A stretch of 64,000 bases of DNA. Source: Rhizophagus irregularis. Lineage: Eukaryota > Glomeromycota > Glomeromycetes > Glomerales > Glomeraceae. Position numbers and translations under genes: made by a program. The notes under the pieces were generated by a model. That model was not told the origin of the DNA. It searched no databases and saw only the letters and a program-made list of their open reading frames with translations. This document shows, one piece after another, positions 46,687 through 58,200 of this stretch. The stretch lies in assembly GCF_026210795.1 (NCBI RefSeq), contig NC_089442.1:806001-870000 (forward strand). The letters run 5' to 3'. Position 1 is the stretch's first letter, and each line of letters opens with the position of its first letter.

Positions 46687-48252
46687 ATGTCATCAAAATT
46701 TATACCTTTCGAATGTCTCGAACAAGTTTTTATAAATCTTTCAAATAATAATAAATCGACGTTATTTAATTGCCTTTTGGTAAATCGATCATGGTGTCGT
46801 CAAGTTGTACCAATATTATGGAGTCGTCCATTTAGCCGATTACATTGGAAACCTTCTTCTCAGCTTATACAAACTTACGTCTCATGTATGATAAATGAAA
46901 AGTTTCCAAATACGGACTTTGAAACTATTTTATCCGAATTATCGTCATCGTCATCATCGTCTTCAAAACCTTTATTTAATTACGCAAAATATTTGAGAAA
47001 ACTTAATTATCATGAATTATCAATTTATGTTAATGTATGGTACTCTATTAATAATCAATGTAAAGAAAATGATAATAATGATTTTACTAAGATTGATTTA
47101 ATTACGAAAGAAATTGGAAAATTTATTATTTATCATTCTAATAAAATTCATGAAATTTATATTTCAAAAGTATATGTATTCTCAAATATAACGGATATTA
47201 CAACTTTTCCTGGTGCAACAAATTCTCTTTCACATATTCAAAGGATTAAAATCACCGGAGCGAATCATATGTTATCTAATGATATAAAAAATCTTTCAAA
47301 ATTTTTAATTGGATTATCAAAAATTTGTACAAAGATACGTGATATAGAAGTTTATAAATTTTCTGAATCTCATTATGGTTTATTAAATGGTTTAATTACT
47401 TTAATTAATTCTCAACAAAATCTTTCAAAATTCGTCATTTCTTGTTGGAATTTAAATTTTGATCCTTTAATCCCTTCTTTAGAATCTCAAATTAATTCTT
47501 TAAAAGAAATTGAATTTACAAAAATTCGTTTTAATAATTCTACCATTTTTAAATTTTTATCTTCTTGTCATCATTTAAAAAAATTATCTTTTCAATATTG
47601 TAATGGATTCTTCTTGGAAAATGTTGATCCAATAATTAAATCTTCTCCAATTAATTTGAAAAAATTATATTTATGTGATAATGATATATCTTCAGATATT
47701 CTTATCAAATTATTACGTAATACCAAAAATACGTTAAGTCATTTAACTTTAGATGAACGTACTACAGAAAAATCTTCAGAAATTATTGAAACAATCGTAA
47801 CATATTGTCCAAATTTATCATTTCTTGATATAAGAGTATTAAATGCTGATGATATATTAAGTTTACTTTTTCCATTAAGAAAAAGTAATTTAAAACATCT
47901 TATATTAAATAATGTTTCAACTAAAGATTTTTCTGATAATAAAAAATTTTCTATTATAGGAAAATTTTTACCTAAAACTTTACAAAATTTAGGTTTAATT
48001 TATTGGGATTTTAATTTACAATCTTTAAAAAATTTTTTAGAAAATTGTGATTGTCCTTTAAAAAAATTATTTTTATATATAGATAATGGTTTAAATGATG
48101 ATCATTTAGATATTATTACTCAATATGCTAAATCTAATGGTACTTTAAAATATTTAAGTTTTTTATTTAGATCTTGTGGTAATGATAGTATTCCTTCTAA
48201 AGAAGCTGTTAAAAAAGCTCAACAATTTATTCCTGTAATACGAGGAAAATAA
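46687..48252 (+). CDS. F-box / leucine-rich-repeat protein
   Basis: Single-exon, intact, 521 aa. Residues 4-50 form an F-box (IPFECLEQVFINL, then LFNCLLVNRSWCRQVVPILWSRPF), which docks Skp1 in SCF ubiquitin ligases. Residues about 180-515 are a run of irregular leucine-rich repeats (LSKFVISCWNLNF, LKEIEFTKIRF, LKKLYLCDNDIS, LSHLTLDERT, LKHLILNNVS, LKKLFLYIDN), the substrate-binding part. A serine run (SSSSSSSS, about 85-92) comes from a TCN microsatellite. The substrate is unknown. This is the only F-box gene of four in the window with an undamaged frame, and it is a different subfamily from the MACSKVLLGNFPELTDD type. Confidence 0.9.
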   Translation: MSSKFIPFECLEQVFINLSNNNKSTLFNCLLVNRSWCRQVVPILWSRPFSRLHWKPSSQLIQTYVSCMINEKFPNTDFETILSELSSSSSSSSKPLFNYAKYLRKLNYHELSIYVNVWYSINNQCKENDNNDFTKIDLITKEIGKFIIYHSNKIHEIYISKVYVFSNITDITTFPGATNSLSHIQRIKITGANHMLSNDIKNLSKFLIGLSKICTKIRDIEVYKFSESHYGLLNGLITLINSQQNLSKFVISCWNLNFDPLIPSLESQINSLKEIEFTKIRFNNSTIFKFLSSCHHLKKLSFQYCNGFFLENVDPIIKSSPINLKKLYLCDNDISSDILIKLLRNTKNTLSHLTLDERTTEKSSEIIETIVTYCPNLSFLDIRVLNADDILSLLFPLRKSNLKHLILNNVSTKDFSDNKKFSIIGKFLPKTLQNLGLIYWDFNLQSLKNFLENCDCPLKKLFLYIDNGLNDDHLDIITQYAKSNGTLKYLSFLFRSCGNDSIPSKEAVKKAQQFIPVIRGK

Positions 48253-48677
48253 TTAGATTATAATAAATAAAATATATTTTTTGTTCGTATTGTGTTACAT
48301 TAAAAAGTAATAAATATAAACGTATTAGTTTATCATGAATTTGGAATCGGCTGGCCTATTGGTCGATCATTCATCCGATCCTTAGTATAACTTCGAAAAA
48401 ATAATAGTGATGATATAATTTTTAGATTTGCCCACCTAAAAAGTCAATTATTACCACGTAACTTCCAATTTATCGGAAATTTTCGTTAATAATTGTAACA
48501 ATCATTCGATTTTATTACAATAATAGTTTAGTTTATATCTGTGTAACTAACTAACGTTATATTTGTAGAATAAAATATTTGTAGAATAAAATGAATTAAA
48601 AATAACGCCACCTTTTTAATTATTCATTACGCCTATTATTATTATTTTTTTTAAAAAAAAAATAAAAATAAAATAAA
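48253..48677. other. Intergenic region, nothing recognised
   Basis: 425 AT-rich bases between the F-box/LRR gene and the kinase. A T/A homopolymer junction lies just upstream of the kinase ATG (48644-48676). Confidence 0.4.
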
Positions 48678-50668
48678 ATGTCATCTCAAAATGATGATAT
48701 TCTAGATGATAGTATTAAATGTGAAAACTGTGGTGAAATATATACAAATTTATTTTGTGATTGGTGTAAACCATGCCAAATAAATAATTTAAAGAAAAAT
48801 TTTGCAAACTGGACCAGCGAAAATGAACAAATTGATGATCGTATTCAAGAAATGCAATTAAATATTAATACATGGTATGATATAATAACTGAATGGATAC
48901 CATATAATAAGTTCAATGATATTAAGAAAATAAATGAAAATGGGTTTGCTACATTATATTCAGCAATATGGGAAAATGGTCGATTACATTATGATACATT
49001 TAAAAAGGGATATAAAAGAAATCATAATGAAAATGTTATTTTAAAATGCTTGAATAATTCACAAAATAACATCAATGATTTTCTAAATGAGGTATAAATT
49101 TAAATTTCTTTTTACATTTTAATTTTTACTTTTTTATTATAATATCTTTATAATTCTTTTAAATCATATTTATTATTAAATAGGTTAATACATATCGATA
49201 TTATATTAGAGAAAATACTATATATGGAATATCCCAAAATCCGGTTACAAAATATTATACTATTGTACTTCAAATACGTGAGAAATGTTGTGAATTTTGT
49301 GAAATACGTAAAATAAAATCTTTAAATTTTGCAAAGTGGACCAGCGGGAATAAAGAAATTGATGATTATATTCAAGAAATGCAATTAAGAATTGAGAGAT
49401 ATAGTGATATAATTATTGAATGGATACCATATAATCAGTTTAATAATATTTATGAAATAGGAAAAGGTGGTTTTGCTACAGTATATTCAGCCATTTGGCA
49501 TGATGGTCCATTACTATATGATAAAAATGAGAAAGGATGCATGGAAAAGGTCATTTGGAAAAAAAGTCGCCTTAAAATATTTAAATAATTCACAAAATAT
49601 TACTAATGAATTTTTAAATGAGGTATGAAATTTATTTTTTTTAAAATATAATAAACATAATTAAATGACATTAAAAAAACTAATATATTTATTTTCTAAT
49701 AGATTAAAGCTTACTCTATTCTCGGTCCTAGAAATAGTAATGGAATTCTTAAAGCATATGGAATGTCACAAAATCCAAAAAAAAAAGATTTTATTATTGT
49801 GCTTGAATATGCAAATGGTGGAAATATTAATAATTATGATGGTAATATTATTAAAAATTATTATTGGAGTAGAAAGCTGGAAGCATTAAGTGTTATTATT
49901 ATGGGTCTTAAAAATATTCATGAAAATAAAATGGTTCATCGTGATTTTCACACAGGAAATATATTATTATCAATAAATTATGGTTATGAAAACGAAGGAA
50001 ATTCTGTAACTGATATATATATTTCAGATTTGGGATTATGTGGAGAAGCTAATAATATAGATAAAACAAAAATTTATGGAGTTATGCCTTTTGTAGCTCC
50101 TGAAGTATTAAAAGGGAAACCATATACTCAAGCAGCAGATATATATAGTTTAGGTATGATTATGTATTATGTTGCAACTGGAAGGCAACCCTTTAGAAAT
50201 TGTGCTCATGATAATATTTTGGCATTAAATATATGTAATGGAATAAGACCTGAAATAAATGAACAAGAAATACCAAAATTTTATATTGATTTAATGAAAA
50301 AGTGTTGGGATACAAATCCAAATAATAGACCAAGTGTTACTGAAATATTAGATTTATTTGAAAATTGTAAAAATGATGATATTAAAAAGCAAATTGAAGA
50401 AGCAGAAGAATTTAGAAAAGCAAATCTTTTATCTATTGAAAATAATCAATCAACTACTCATTTAAAAGCTTATTATACTTCTCGATTACTCAATCCATTT
50501 ACAAAAGATCTTCCAAAATATGATAATGTTGGTACTAGTAATTCAGTAGAAATTATTGATTTTACAGAAGGGTAAGTCATTTTAAAATAGTGATAAAAAT
50601 AAAGTATTAAGGTGTCTTAACAATAATTTGATCCTAAACTTTATATTGTGTGTAGAAAATCTAAATAG
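48678..50668 (+). pseudogene. Kinase with two N-lobe units, one-base frameshift in unit 2
   Basis: Exons 48678-49091, 49184-49622, 49703-50571 and 50656-50668. It is a close relative of the gene at 22332 (both start MSSQ, both use phase-0 introns after FLNE, both end in a short tail exon, here GKSK). Unit 1 has a zinc ribbon (CENCG, CKPC) and a degraded loop (INENGFATLYS). Unit 2 has lost half its ribbon but has an intact loop GKGGFATVYS. The C-lobe is complete: HRDFHTGN, DLG, VAPE, CWDTNPNNRPS. Exon 2 is 439 bases where its counterparts are multiples of three. The frame is lost at an A7 run (49559-49565), just before the VALK lysine motif, which reads on in the +1 frame. It is either a recent pseudogene or a homopolymer sequencing error. 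If functional it would be about 577 aa. Confidence 0.78.
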
Positions 50669-50855
50669 TTTTAAATATCATTTTTTCATTGTTCAACACT
50701 AATTATAGAGTATATGTAAATTTTTTTGCATAAATAAAATGTAATTGAACAATAAATATAAGATAACTTGTAGTGTTAAAATAAGATGATTTATTCATCA
50801 CTTTATTCTAATTGGCTATCAAGAAAATTTTTTTATATATTAACTTATTATTTTA

Positions 50856-51108
50856 AAAGAAGTTGCAGGTTTTAGATCCTTATTAGAGGGTTCCGCAGGA
50901 ATATTTTTAACCAATCCTGTAGTTGGTATTCGATCTATTACAGAGTCACTCAATTTATATAAGATGTTAGAAAAAAAGCAAATCTTATTGTAACATATCA
51001 CTAATAGGCTATTTTTACCTCAGGTCCCCATTGGATCCAATGTAGAATTAGCTCGGAGGCTTGTAGAACATGAAACGTGTCATCAATTAAATCCTGAAGG
51101 AGATTGAA
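50856..51108 (+). pseudogene. Two-part coding relic of unknown family
   Basis: Two open stretches that read like real protein: EVAGFRSLLEGSAGIFLTNP then VVGIRSITESLNLYKMLEKK, ending at a stop near 50990; and, after an AG acceptor-like site at 51021, VPIGSNVELARRLVEHETCH followed by QLNPEGD and a stop. They could be two exons of one small gene or a fragment. No start codon or family is recognised. Confidence 0.35.
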
Positions 51109-51382
51109 TTCCATGTAATAACGGCAGAAGACATGGGTTCGGATGATTACAAATGAATTTGTCATCATAAAATATCTTTATTATGGATTATACCATCCAA
51201 ATTTATAATATTTTAAAATAATAAACAGATGATGAAGATGATGTGAATTATCTTCAATATTAATAATATATTAAATAAATAAACCAGAAAGCACGCCAGA
51301 ATTCGATAATGTATTATTCACTATATAGAAAAATGATTTATTTTCGGTTAGACAAAATCCTAATTTGTCACACCCTTAGTTG

Positions 51383-51425
51383 ATTGGTTAAAAATGATTC
51401 CTTGTTATCTATAAATAGAATAGGT
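51383..51425 (+). promoter_or_regulatory. Conserved F-box promoter: CCAAT box and TATA element (second copy)
   Basis: gattggttaaaaatgattcc with an inverted CCAAT box at 51384-51388 and tataaatagaataggt at 51410-51425, about 110 bases before the ATG at 51528. It matches the arrangement at 37405-37500. Confidence 0.55.
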
Positions 51426-51527
51426 GTATCACCGATCAAGAAAATAACTCCTGGGAAATTATAAATATATTCTAATTTGAATAATTTCAAAAACAAATAC
51501 TCCCCCTTTTCTTTCTTTGTTTGCAAT

Positions 51528-53070
51528 ATGGCATGCTCAAAAGTATTGTTAGGAAATTTTCCCGAATTAACAGACGATATTATTCATTATTTTCGGGGTG
51601 ACATTCCAACATTACATTCATGTGTTTTAGTTAATAAATTTTGGTGTCAAATTGCGATTCCATTATTATGGGAAGATCCGTTTTCAATGAAAAATTCTAA
51701 AAACTTCCACTTATTATTGAAATTTATTTACAAAAAATAAATGAAAAATACAAAACACAATTAAATAGATGTGGAATTAATAATAATGTATTTCCTTCAA
51801 AAACATTATTTAATTATTCCAATTTTATTAAATGTATAAATACACGAGATATATGTTCCAGTATTGTAAATTGGATTGAAGCTAACAAAACGTTTACCTG
51901 TTCAAAAGGGCGTATTTTTTTATTATTAATTAAAAGTGTTTATCGAAAATGAAGCTAAAATTACATACTTTTGAAATTAAAATTGCATATAAATATAAAT
52001 ACCTTATGAGCAAAAAAATATTTAATTCTATTTTTATCTATTTTTACAAAATCCAAAATTCATTAGTAGTATAAAAAATTTAAAACTTCATTTTAATGAT
52101 GATATTGTAAAATATACTACTAAATTTAATTATAAATTTTTAAATGTTTTTATTATCATTGCAATTTAATTTCATCACTTCATATTAGATTTTCGGGATA
52201 TAAAAATTTTAGACATAACCATTTGACAATTGAAAAACAATGATCACAACTTATTAATTCACAAAAAAATCTTGAAAAATTATTTTTGCACATAATAAAT
52301 ATACACTTGTTTCAGATAATAGTATACCATTATATAATATCATAAGTGATTCTAATAGTTCAAAACCTTTAAAGATAATTATATTTCATAGAATTGATTT
52401 TAGGAATATATTACATATAAAAAAGGCATTTGAACAATTAAATGTATTCATATACTTAAGTGAATTCTAATTTTATTCAATAAATCATTGATCTTAACAA
52501 ACCATTTAAATTAATATCTTTGTTTATAAATGAATAGAAATTTACAAATTGAATTAATGCAATTATTCTTTCAAAAATTTGGAGAATATTTAGAAAATAT
52601 TAGATTTGATTCAAATGTAAGTGATGTATTATTAAAATACAGAGCATTAGAATTTATTAATAATTATTGTAAGAGAATTAAATTTTTTGATATAAATACA
52701 TGTTCGATTAGTATTCAAAAAGCTCATATTGTACTAGATTCAGTTAAAATTTTCGGACAAACCCTTAAGTATCTTTCCATATATTTTTATATTCTGTATG
52801 ATGAAAAAAATGAATCTACAATAGAATTATTTTAAGATTAGCACATATTCTTCCTTTGTAAGTTAGAGTATTTGAATTTAAATTTTGGTGGTGAGATTAC
52901 AGAAAATGTTTGAAAAGTATTTTTAAAAAATTTTTAAAAAATATATCTTTATTAAGAAATTATTATTCAAAATTGATTGTTTTTTGATGATATTATACCA
53001 TATATATATATAAAGAAATATATTATGAAAGAAAAAAGGGTTGAATATTTAGCTATTGAAGGATGTATAT
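51528..53070 (+). pseudogene. Decayed F-box paralogue of the 35.6-37.4 kb gene
   Basis: Opens with the same MACSKVLLGNFPELTDD and F-box (VLVNKFWCQIAIPLLWEDPF). It frameshifts after about 65 codons and again many times. Recognisable later blocks are NNVFPSKTLFNYSNFIKC, NWIEANKTF, the same T5 shift near 52145 as the 37-kb copy, LQIELMQLFFQKFGEYLENI and KIFGQTLKYLSIY. The 3' end is badly eroded. It is clearly non-functional as an F-box protein. Confidence 0.85.
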
Positions 53071-53319
53071 GACTACTAGAAATTACATATACATGTAATA
53101 TATACAAGGATAACTTGAATTTGGTCACTTTTTAAAATATAGTCAGACTATACCAACATTTAGGTATCAGAATATTAATTTATTGGCAAGGCTTGTCTAT
53201 TTGTAAATTAGCATATGTTATTCTAAATTCGCCTTCACTTTATTACAAATTGCCAAAATCTGATTTCTCATTTGACATGTAATATTTCCGGATTTAACAT
53301 CAGCATTTATTTTAAAAAT

Positions 53320-53520
53320 GGCACAAATTGGCTGTTAAAAATTAGTATTACTGATGTAACAATTGGATTTTTGTCAAAAAATCAGCATAAATGGATAGTA
53401 CTATGCACAAATCAGCTATTAAAATTAGTATTACCAATATAAAAATCAGATTTTGTCAAAATTAGAATAAATAGATAGGGATATGCACAAATCAGCATGC
53501 AATATGCACAAATCAGTAAG
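53320..53520. repeat. Degenerate tandem repeat, unit about 80 bases
   Basis: The unit begins tgcacaaatcagc, continues ttaaaattagtattacc and ends in an agataaat-like stretch. Copies start at about 53320, 53403 and 53477, followed by a truncated copy near 53500. Confidence 0.6.
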
Positions 53521-53764
53521 GATATTTTGAATGGAGCAAAATCTGTTTTTTTTCATTTGACCTGTGATAATTGTACTAATAATATTCAAAATTATTTACT
53601 GTTATTAGGTTAGTTGTCTTACTTTTATATATAAGTTACCAATTTATTTATAGTTAAAGTTATTAAAATTTTGAACATGAGCGCAGCTGCAATTATGTAG
53701 ATCATTGATCATCATCAATATTCTGAAACCAATATAAACAACTTGTATAGAACTTGAAATTTAC

Positions 53765-53850
53765 ATGACATAATATGACATAATATGACATGACATGACA
53801 TGACATGATATGATATTGATATTATATACATATACATATACATATACATG
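53765..53850. repeat. Microsatellite cluster (TGACA/TGACATA and ATACAT)
   Basis: Runs of tgacataata and tgaca units pass into tgata and then atacat units. Simple repeat, no other feature. Confidence 0.75.
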
Positions 53851-54410
53851 TTTTATAAAAATGCACCCTATAGTTGCTGCATAATGCTAACCAAATTTAT
53901 ACCTGCTCCTTCCTTTTTGAGAATACACTAAAATCTACTATAGCCAATTATATAAGATAATAATACTAAATTGAGGTCATCTGACTCCAACAACTATATA
54001 GCACAATTTATATAATTAGGAATTACCGAATTAATATGGGGAAACTATTGCATTTTGATTTTTAGGAATTTAATTTTAAGAATTTAGTTTTAAACCAAAT
54101 ATTGTTATTATTAATTTTATTTGATTTTATATTATATGTTACTAATATTCTATTATTGAATAAAACATTAATTTGTTAATGCTCAAGGTGGCAATATGAT
54201 TTATTATGGACTTAAATATTACAACACCATTTTTTCATATTACATTAGTGCACTAGCAGTAAAATTTATCATGTAATTGGCCAGCATTATGGATTCCATT
54301 ACCAGAATTATGGAATTTAGCTGCTGGCACTAAGTAAATTCACTATGTGTGACATTGTGACATACAATATTTTACATTACACCAACATTCAAAATGGAAG
54401 AGCGTAACAT
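53851..54410. other. Intergenic region, nothing recognised
   Basis: AT-rich, no open frame or repeat of note. Confidence 0.4.
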
Positions 54411-54556
54411 AAGGTAACAATAACAGTTTATTTTGATGATTGCATCCTTTTGGGTGGATATAGCTTATGATAATTTGTTTGTATGGTATATAAACTTAAT
54501 ATCAATAAAAGTATATATAAATCATTTTTTTTAAAAAAAAGGTAACAATAACAGTT
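54411..54556 (+). mobile_element. Short retroposed insert with poly(A) tail and 16-18-bp target-site duplication
   Basis: Direct repeats aaggtaacaataacagtt lie at 54411-54428 and 54539-54556. The 110 bases between them end in ataaatcattttttttaaaaaaaa and contain a polyadenylation-like aataaa (about 54505) some 25 bases before the A-run. Tail plus duplication of LINE-like length marks LINE-mediated retroposition of an mRNA 3' end or a short SINE. The source gene is not identified. Confidence 0.7.
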
Positions 54557-54890
54557 AACAGATTTACTTCAACTGGTCTTATTAAATATGGATAGGCTAT
54601 ACTTAGTGAGTTGAATCAAGTTTCAAATCAATTTTTTATATAATAAAATTTGTTCTATGCTAATTTTTATAATACTTTAACTATATTATTTATATTATGG
54701 GAGTCTATGTGAGTCATTTTGAGTCACATATGTGGGATACTAGCTATACTATATGAGTAATGATAAGTCATATTAATTATTTTTTTTATAAATAAATTGC
54801 TTTTTTTAAGAATTTCATCATCAGAAAAACTTTTAAACTTTTTACTTTCTTAAACTTTTACTCTCTTACCTTCTAAACAATAAAAAAAAA

Positions 54891-55573
54891 ATGTTTCTGC
54901 TTAGACGTATATTGCAAAAATTTGCAGCAAGTTCTACTAGATCACTTCATACTGGTAAGTAGTATAATTAAAAATAAATTTATTAATATTTAACATACTA
55001 ATCTTTACTACATATAATAATTAAAAATAAATTTATTAATATTTAATGTACTAATCTTTACTACATATAAATAATCCAAATAAAGAAAATAAGAGTTTAG
55101 AATGGTTTAAAGACCCTAACAACTTGAAACAAATCAAAGCTGCCAGTAAGGTAACTGGTCTTATTGGTGTGGGTGGGTTGACCGTGTATTGTGCTAGGTA
55201 TATGGCCAGAAAAGAAGTTCAAAATGTGAGGATTGTAAAATTATTTAATGATCATTTCCTAATATAAGTACACAATTACTAATTTTAAACATCTCATTCA
55301 ATCTAGGAATTGAAAGCCCTGGAAGCTAGATTGGAAACTCATTTCACTGGATTGGAGACTCGTTTCACTGGATTGGAGACTCGTTTTGCTGGATTGGAGA
55401 CTCGTTTTGCTGGATTGGAAACTCGTTTTGCTGAATTGGAAACTCGTTTTGCTGGATTGGAAACTCGTTTTGCTGGATTGGAAACTCATTTTGCTGGATT
55501 GGAAACTCATTTTGCTGAATTGGAAACCCATTTTGCTGGATTAGAAACTCATTTTACTGGATTGGAAAATTGA
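54891..55573 (+). CDS. Putative mitochondrial membrane protein with heptad-repeat coiled coil
   Basis: Exons 54891-54954, 55086-55225 and 55307-55573 (GT-AG, phases agree) give 156 aa. The N-terminus MFLLRRILQKFAASSTRSLH is basic, free of acidic residues and amphipathic, as in mitochondrial presequences. A single membrane-spanning segment follows (VTGLIGVGGLTVYCARYMA, about 48-66). The last exon encodes about eleven copies of a 7-residue unit, GLETRFA or GLETHFA, with F and L at a and d positions, so a continuous coiled coil. The DNA is a 21-bp minisatellite, so copy number is likely variable. Function unknown; the shape suggests an inner-membrane protein with a coiled-coil oligomerisation arm. 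Targeting and splicing are inference. Confidence 0.65.
54965..55070. repeat. Tandem duplication inside intron 1 of the coiled-coil gene
   Basis: The segment ataattaaaaataaatttat through ctttactacatat occurs twice in a row, about 51 bases per unit, differing at few bases. Confidence 0.7.
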
Positions 55574-55765
55574 CTTTTTCAATTTTCTGAAGACACAAAA
55601 GCTTAAATAATTAAATTATATTTTACAGAAATATTTTTGAAATGTGGAAATCTAATTATATTCAGGATTTACACTTAGTACAATTATTGCTAAAAAATTG
55701 CTTTTAAATCACATATTCGGATATTCCAAGAGATTTAATGATTATCTTATTTCACTACTTGTTTT
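55574..55765. other. 3' flank of the coiled-coil gene (source copy of a tandem duplication)
   Basis: Contains gaagacacaaaagcttaaat and following bases, which recur at 55840 onward. Confidence 0.5.
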
Positions 55766-55985
55766 GCTGAATTGGAAACTCACTTTGCTGGATTGGAAAC
55801 ATGTTTCACTGGATTGGAAAATTGACTTTTTCAATTTTCTGAAGACACAAAAAGCTTAAATAATTAAATTATATTTTACAGAAATATTTTTGAAATGTGG
55901 GAATCTAATTATGTTCAGATTTATACTTAGTACAATTATTGCTAAAAAATTGCTTCTAATTGCATATTCTAAGAAATTTAATGAT
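55763..55985 (+). pseudogene. Partial tandem duplicate of the coiled-coil gene's 3' end
   Basis: Repeats three 21-bp units (GLETHFA-like), the GLEN stop and about 140 bases of 3' flank from 55510-55725, with a few substitutions. It lacks any start or upstream exon. Confidence 0.8.
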
Positions 55986-57970
55986 TATTGCTGAAAATAA
56001 CATTAAAAAAAGTATTATTTAAATTGTTACATAATCAATTTACTAATCATACTGTACCTGCAGTTCCAAATTAGTTTTAATAAATTTGGTATGTACTGAC
56101 TCAGATCTGAACTGAATTAACAAAAACTGATTATAGAGGTTTTTAGAGTCCAAATCAGCTTGACTCAGTTTTTTTAATAGTATTGATTCAGCACTGAGTG
56201 AGTCATTTCCATCCTAAGATGCAAATGTATTGGTCTATAAGACAAAGCAATATATCTTGATAAAATTGTAAAAAAATCAAAATTTTTTTCTAAAATTCTT
56301 TTTTAAAAGTGAAATTTATTACAATTTCTTGATAATGGTCTGTAATAGAATTTTTTTGGCCTGCATAAAATTTTTTAAGAACTATAAATTTTACATGAAT
56401 TCCTATACTCAACAACTGATAATCACAATAATCAATCAGTATATGTACTGTAAGTTATAAGACAAATCTCACTTATTTCATTATTAGCTATTTAAATTTC
56501 TAGAAGAAATAAAATATTTCACAATATGTCAAGTAAGATTTTTTTTTTTAGGTCAAAGTAGTTTAAATGATATATTATTCATGTTGATGCAAAAATGATT
56601 ATTTAATTTAGGAAAAAAATATTATCTGTGATTTATTAAATTTAAATCATGAATAAATATATAAAAATTAAAATAAAAAGTGATATAAACTTTGCATTTC
56701 TATTATTAAGTAATAGATATAAACTAAATTTCCTGAAAAATATTACTAATAAGTTCATCTAGAAATTCATGAATTAAATCTTATAAAATAATTGAACTAG
56801 GTGATCGAAACTAAATTTAAAATTTTGAGTAAACTAATAATAAGAATCTGAATAATTGTTTTGAATCTGAATAATTATTTTGTGTTTCATTCTGAATAAT
56901 TTATATTTACAATTTACAGTAATTACTAAATATCACAAGACTTTTTATTTTGGTTTAATATTTTTCTTATTGTTATTTATTAATACTTGCTACTTAATAT
57001 TGTGAGTCTTTTTGATTCAGTATTTTTCCTTCTTATTGTTTGTTTGTTAATACTTTGAACAATCCAATTCTTCCTTATTGTTATTATTATCCTTATTTAT
57101 CATTTATTATTAATTTTCTCCTCCCTCCTTATTATTGTTTTGTTAAAATTTTCAATGTTCGGTTATATACACATATGTAATGTATATATAATATATTTTG
57201 AATTTTTTAAGTTCTATGTTAGAATTACTGAGCTAACAAAATACATTGCAAAAGCAAGACAAAAATCAACAACTGATGTACATCCCATACAGGACCTAGT
57301 GGACCCACCCTTCAGAAGAAAATAGAGACTACCCTATATGTCTTAGACGCATGAATAGGAAACGCACTGGGAATCCTAAAAATATAAAATTACAAGAGAA
57401 GACTTTTAATCCCCAAAGGGAAAAAGTGAACCAAAAAATAAAAAAAACTAATATTTTGCCTAAATAATAACATAACCTAGACTTAAGATACAAATTAGAA
57501 CATATAAATCATTAGTCAATTTTTTATTATATTATGTATTGATAGTTAAGATATCTAAAAAAAAAATTCTTTTTATTGATTTAATATTCATAAAATGGCT
57601 GAAATGTGTTTATTCACGGTTTGACGGATCACAACTCTAATTGTATGATACAAATTTTTTCGTGATGAACTGATTATCACATTAATGCACGATTTCACAT
57701 CATAAAAGTAAAATGATAATATAAATTAATTGTATAACGAATTAGTTAATAAGCTTTTCTAGCTTTTTTAGCTAATTTATACACTTGTACCACAAAAGAA
57801 CTTAGAACAGTCATGTACTAGTAATTAGTAATTGTCTAAAGATTTTAAATAATAGTTTAATTGTTTTTAAATTGAAGTTTTTTTCTATAATAAATAAAAT
57901 GAATTTATTAATTTTAAAATTTTACAAATGAAAAAATGAAACAATATTAATTTTTTCTAAAAAAACAGTC
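55986..57970. other. Intergenic region, nothing recognised
   Basis: About 2 kb, AT-rich. The open frame at 57140-57325 has no recognisable features, and I do not call it. The segment at about 57225-57330 is less AT-rich than its flanks. Confidence 0.45.
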
Positions 57971-57974
57971 AAAG

Positions 57975-58200
57975 GTGGTTAATTATATCTTTCAGCTCAA
58001 GCAAGTTTTCCATTTCTTTTCTTGAAAAATATTTATCTTTAAAAGTTTCTGGAACATTTTGACAAATTTTATAAAAATTTGGTAATAAATCACTTATATT
58101 AGAAACATAAGTTATATCTTCTTCATTATACCCAAATCGAACATAATCTATTTGCTATCTGAATTTCTTCAGAGATTGTCAATGGTCGAATAGCTTCGGC
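57975..58200 (-). pseudogene. Short coding-like relic of unknown family
   Basis: The minus strand reads GYNEEDITYVSNISDLLPNF, YKICQNVPETFKDKYFSRKE and MENLLELKDIINHL to a stop, preceded in another frame by CAEAIRPLTISEEIQIANRL. This composition is protein-like, but the frame is broken once and there is no start. Family not recognised. Confidence 0.3.

Noticed and set aside
55298-55531. Minus-strand Ser/Gln-rich repeat ORF
   Set aside because: Antisense of the 21-bp minisatellite; the plus strand has splice sites, a start and a sensible heptad coil.
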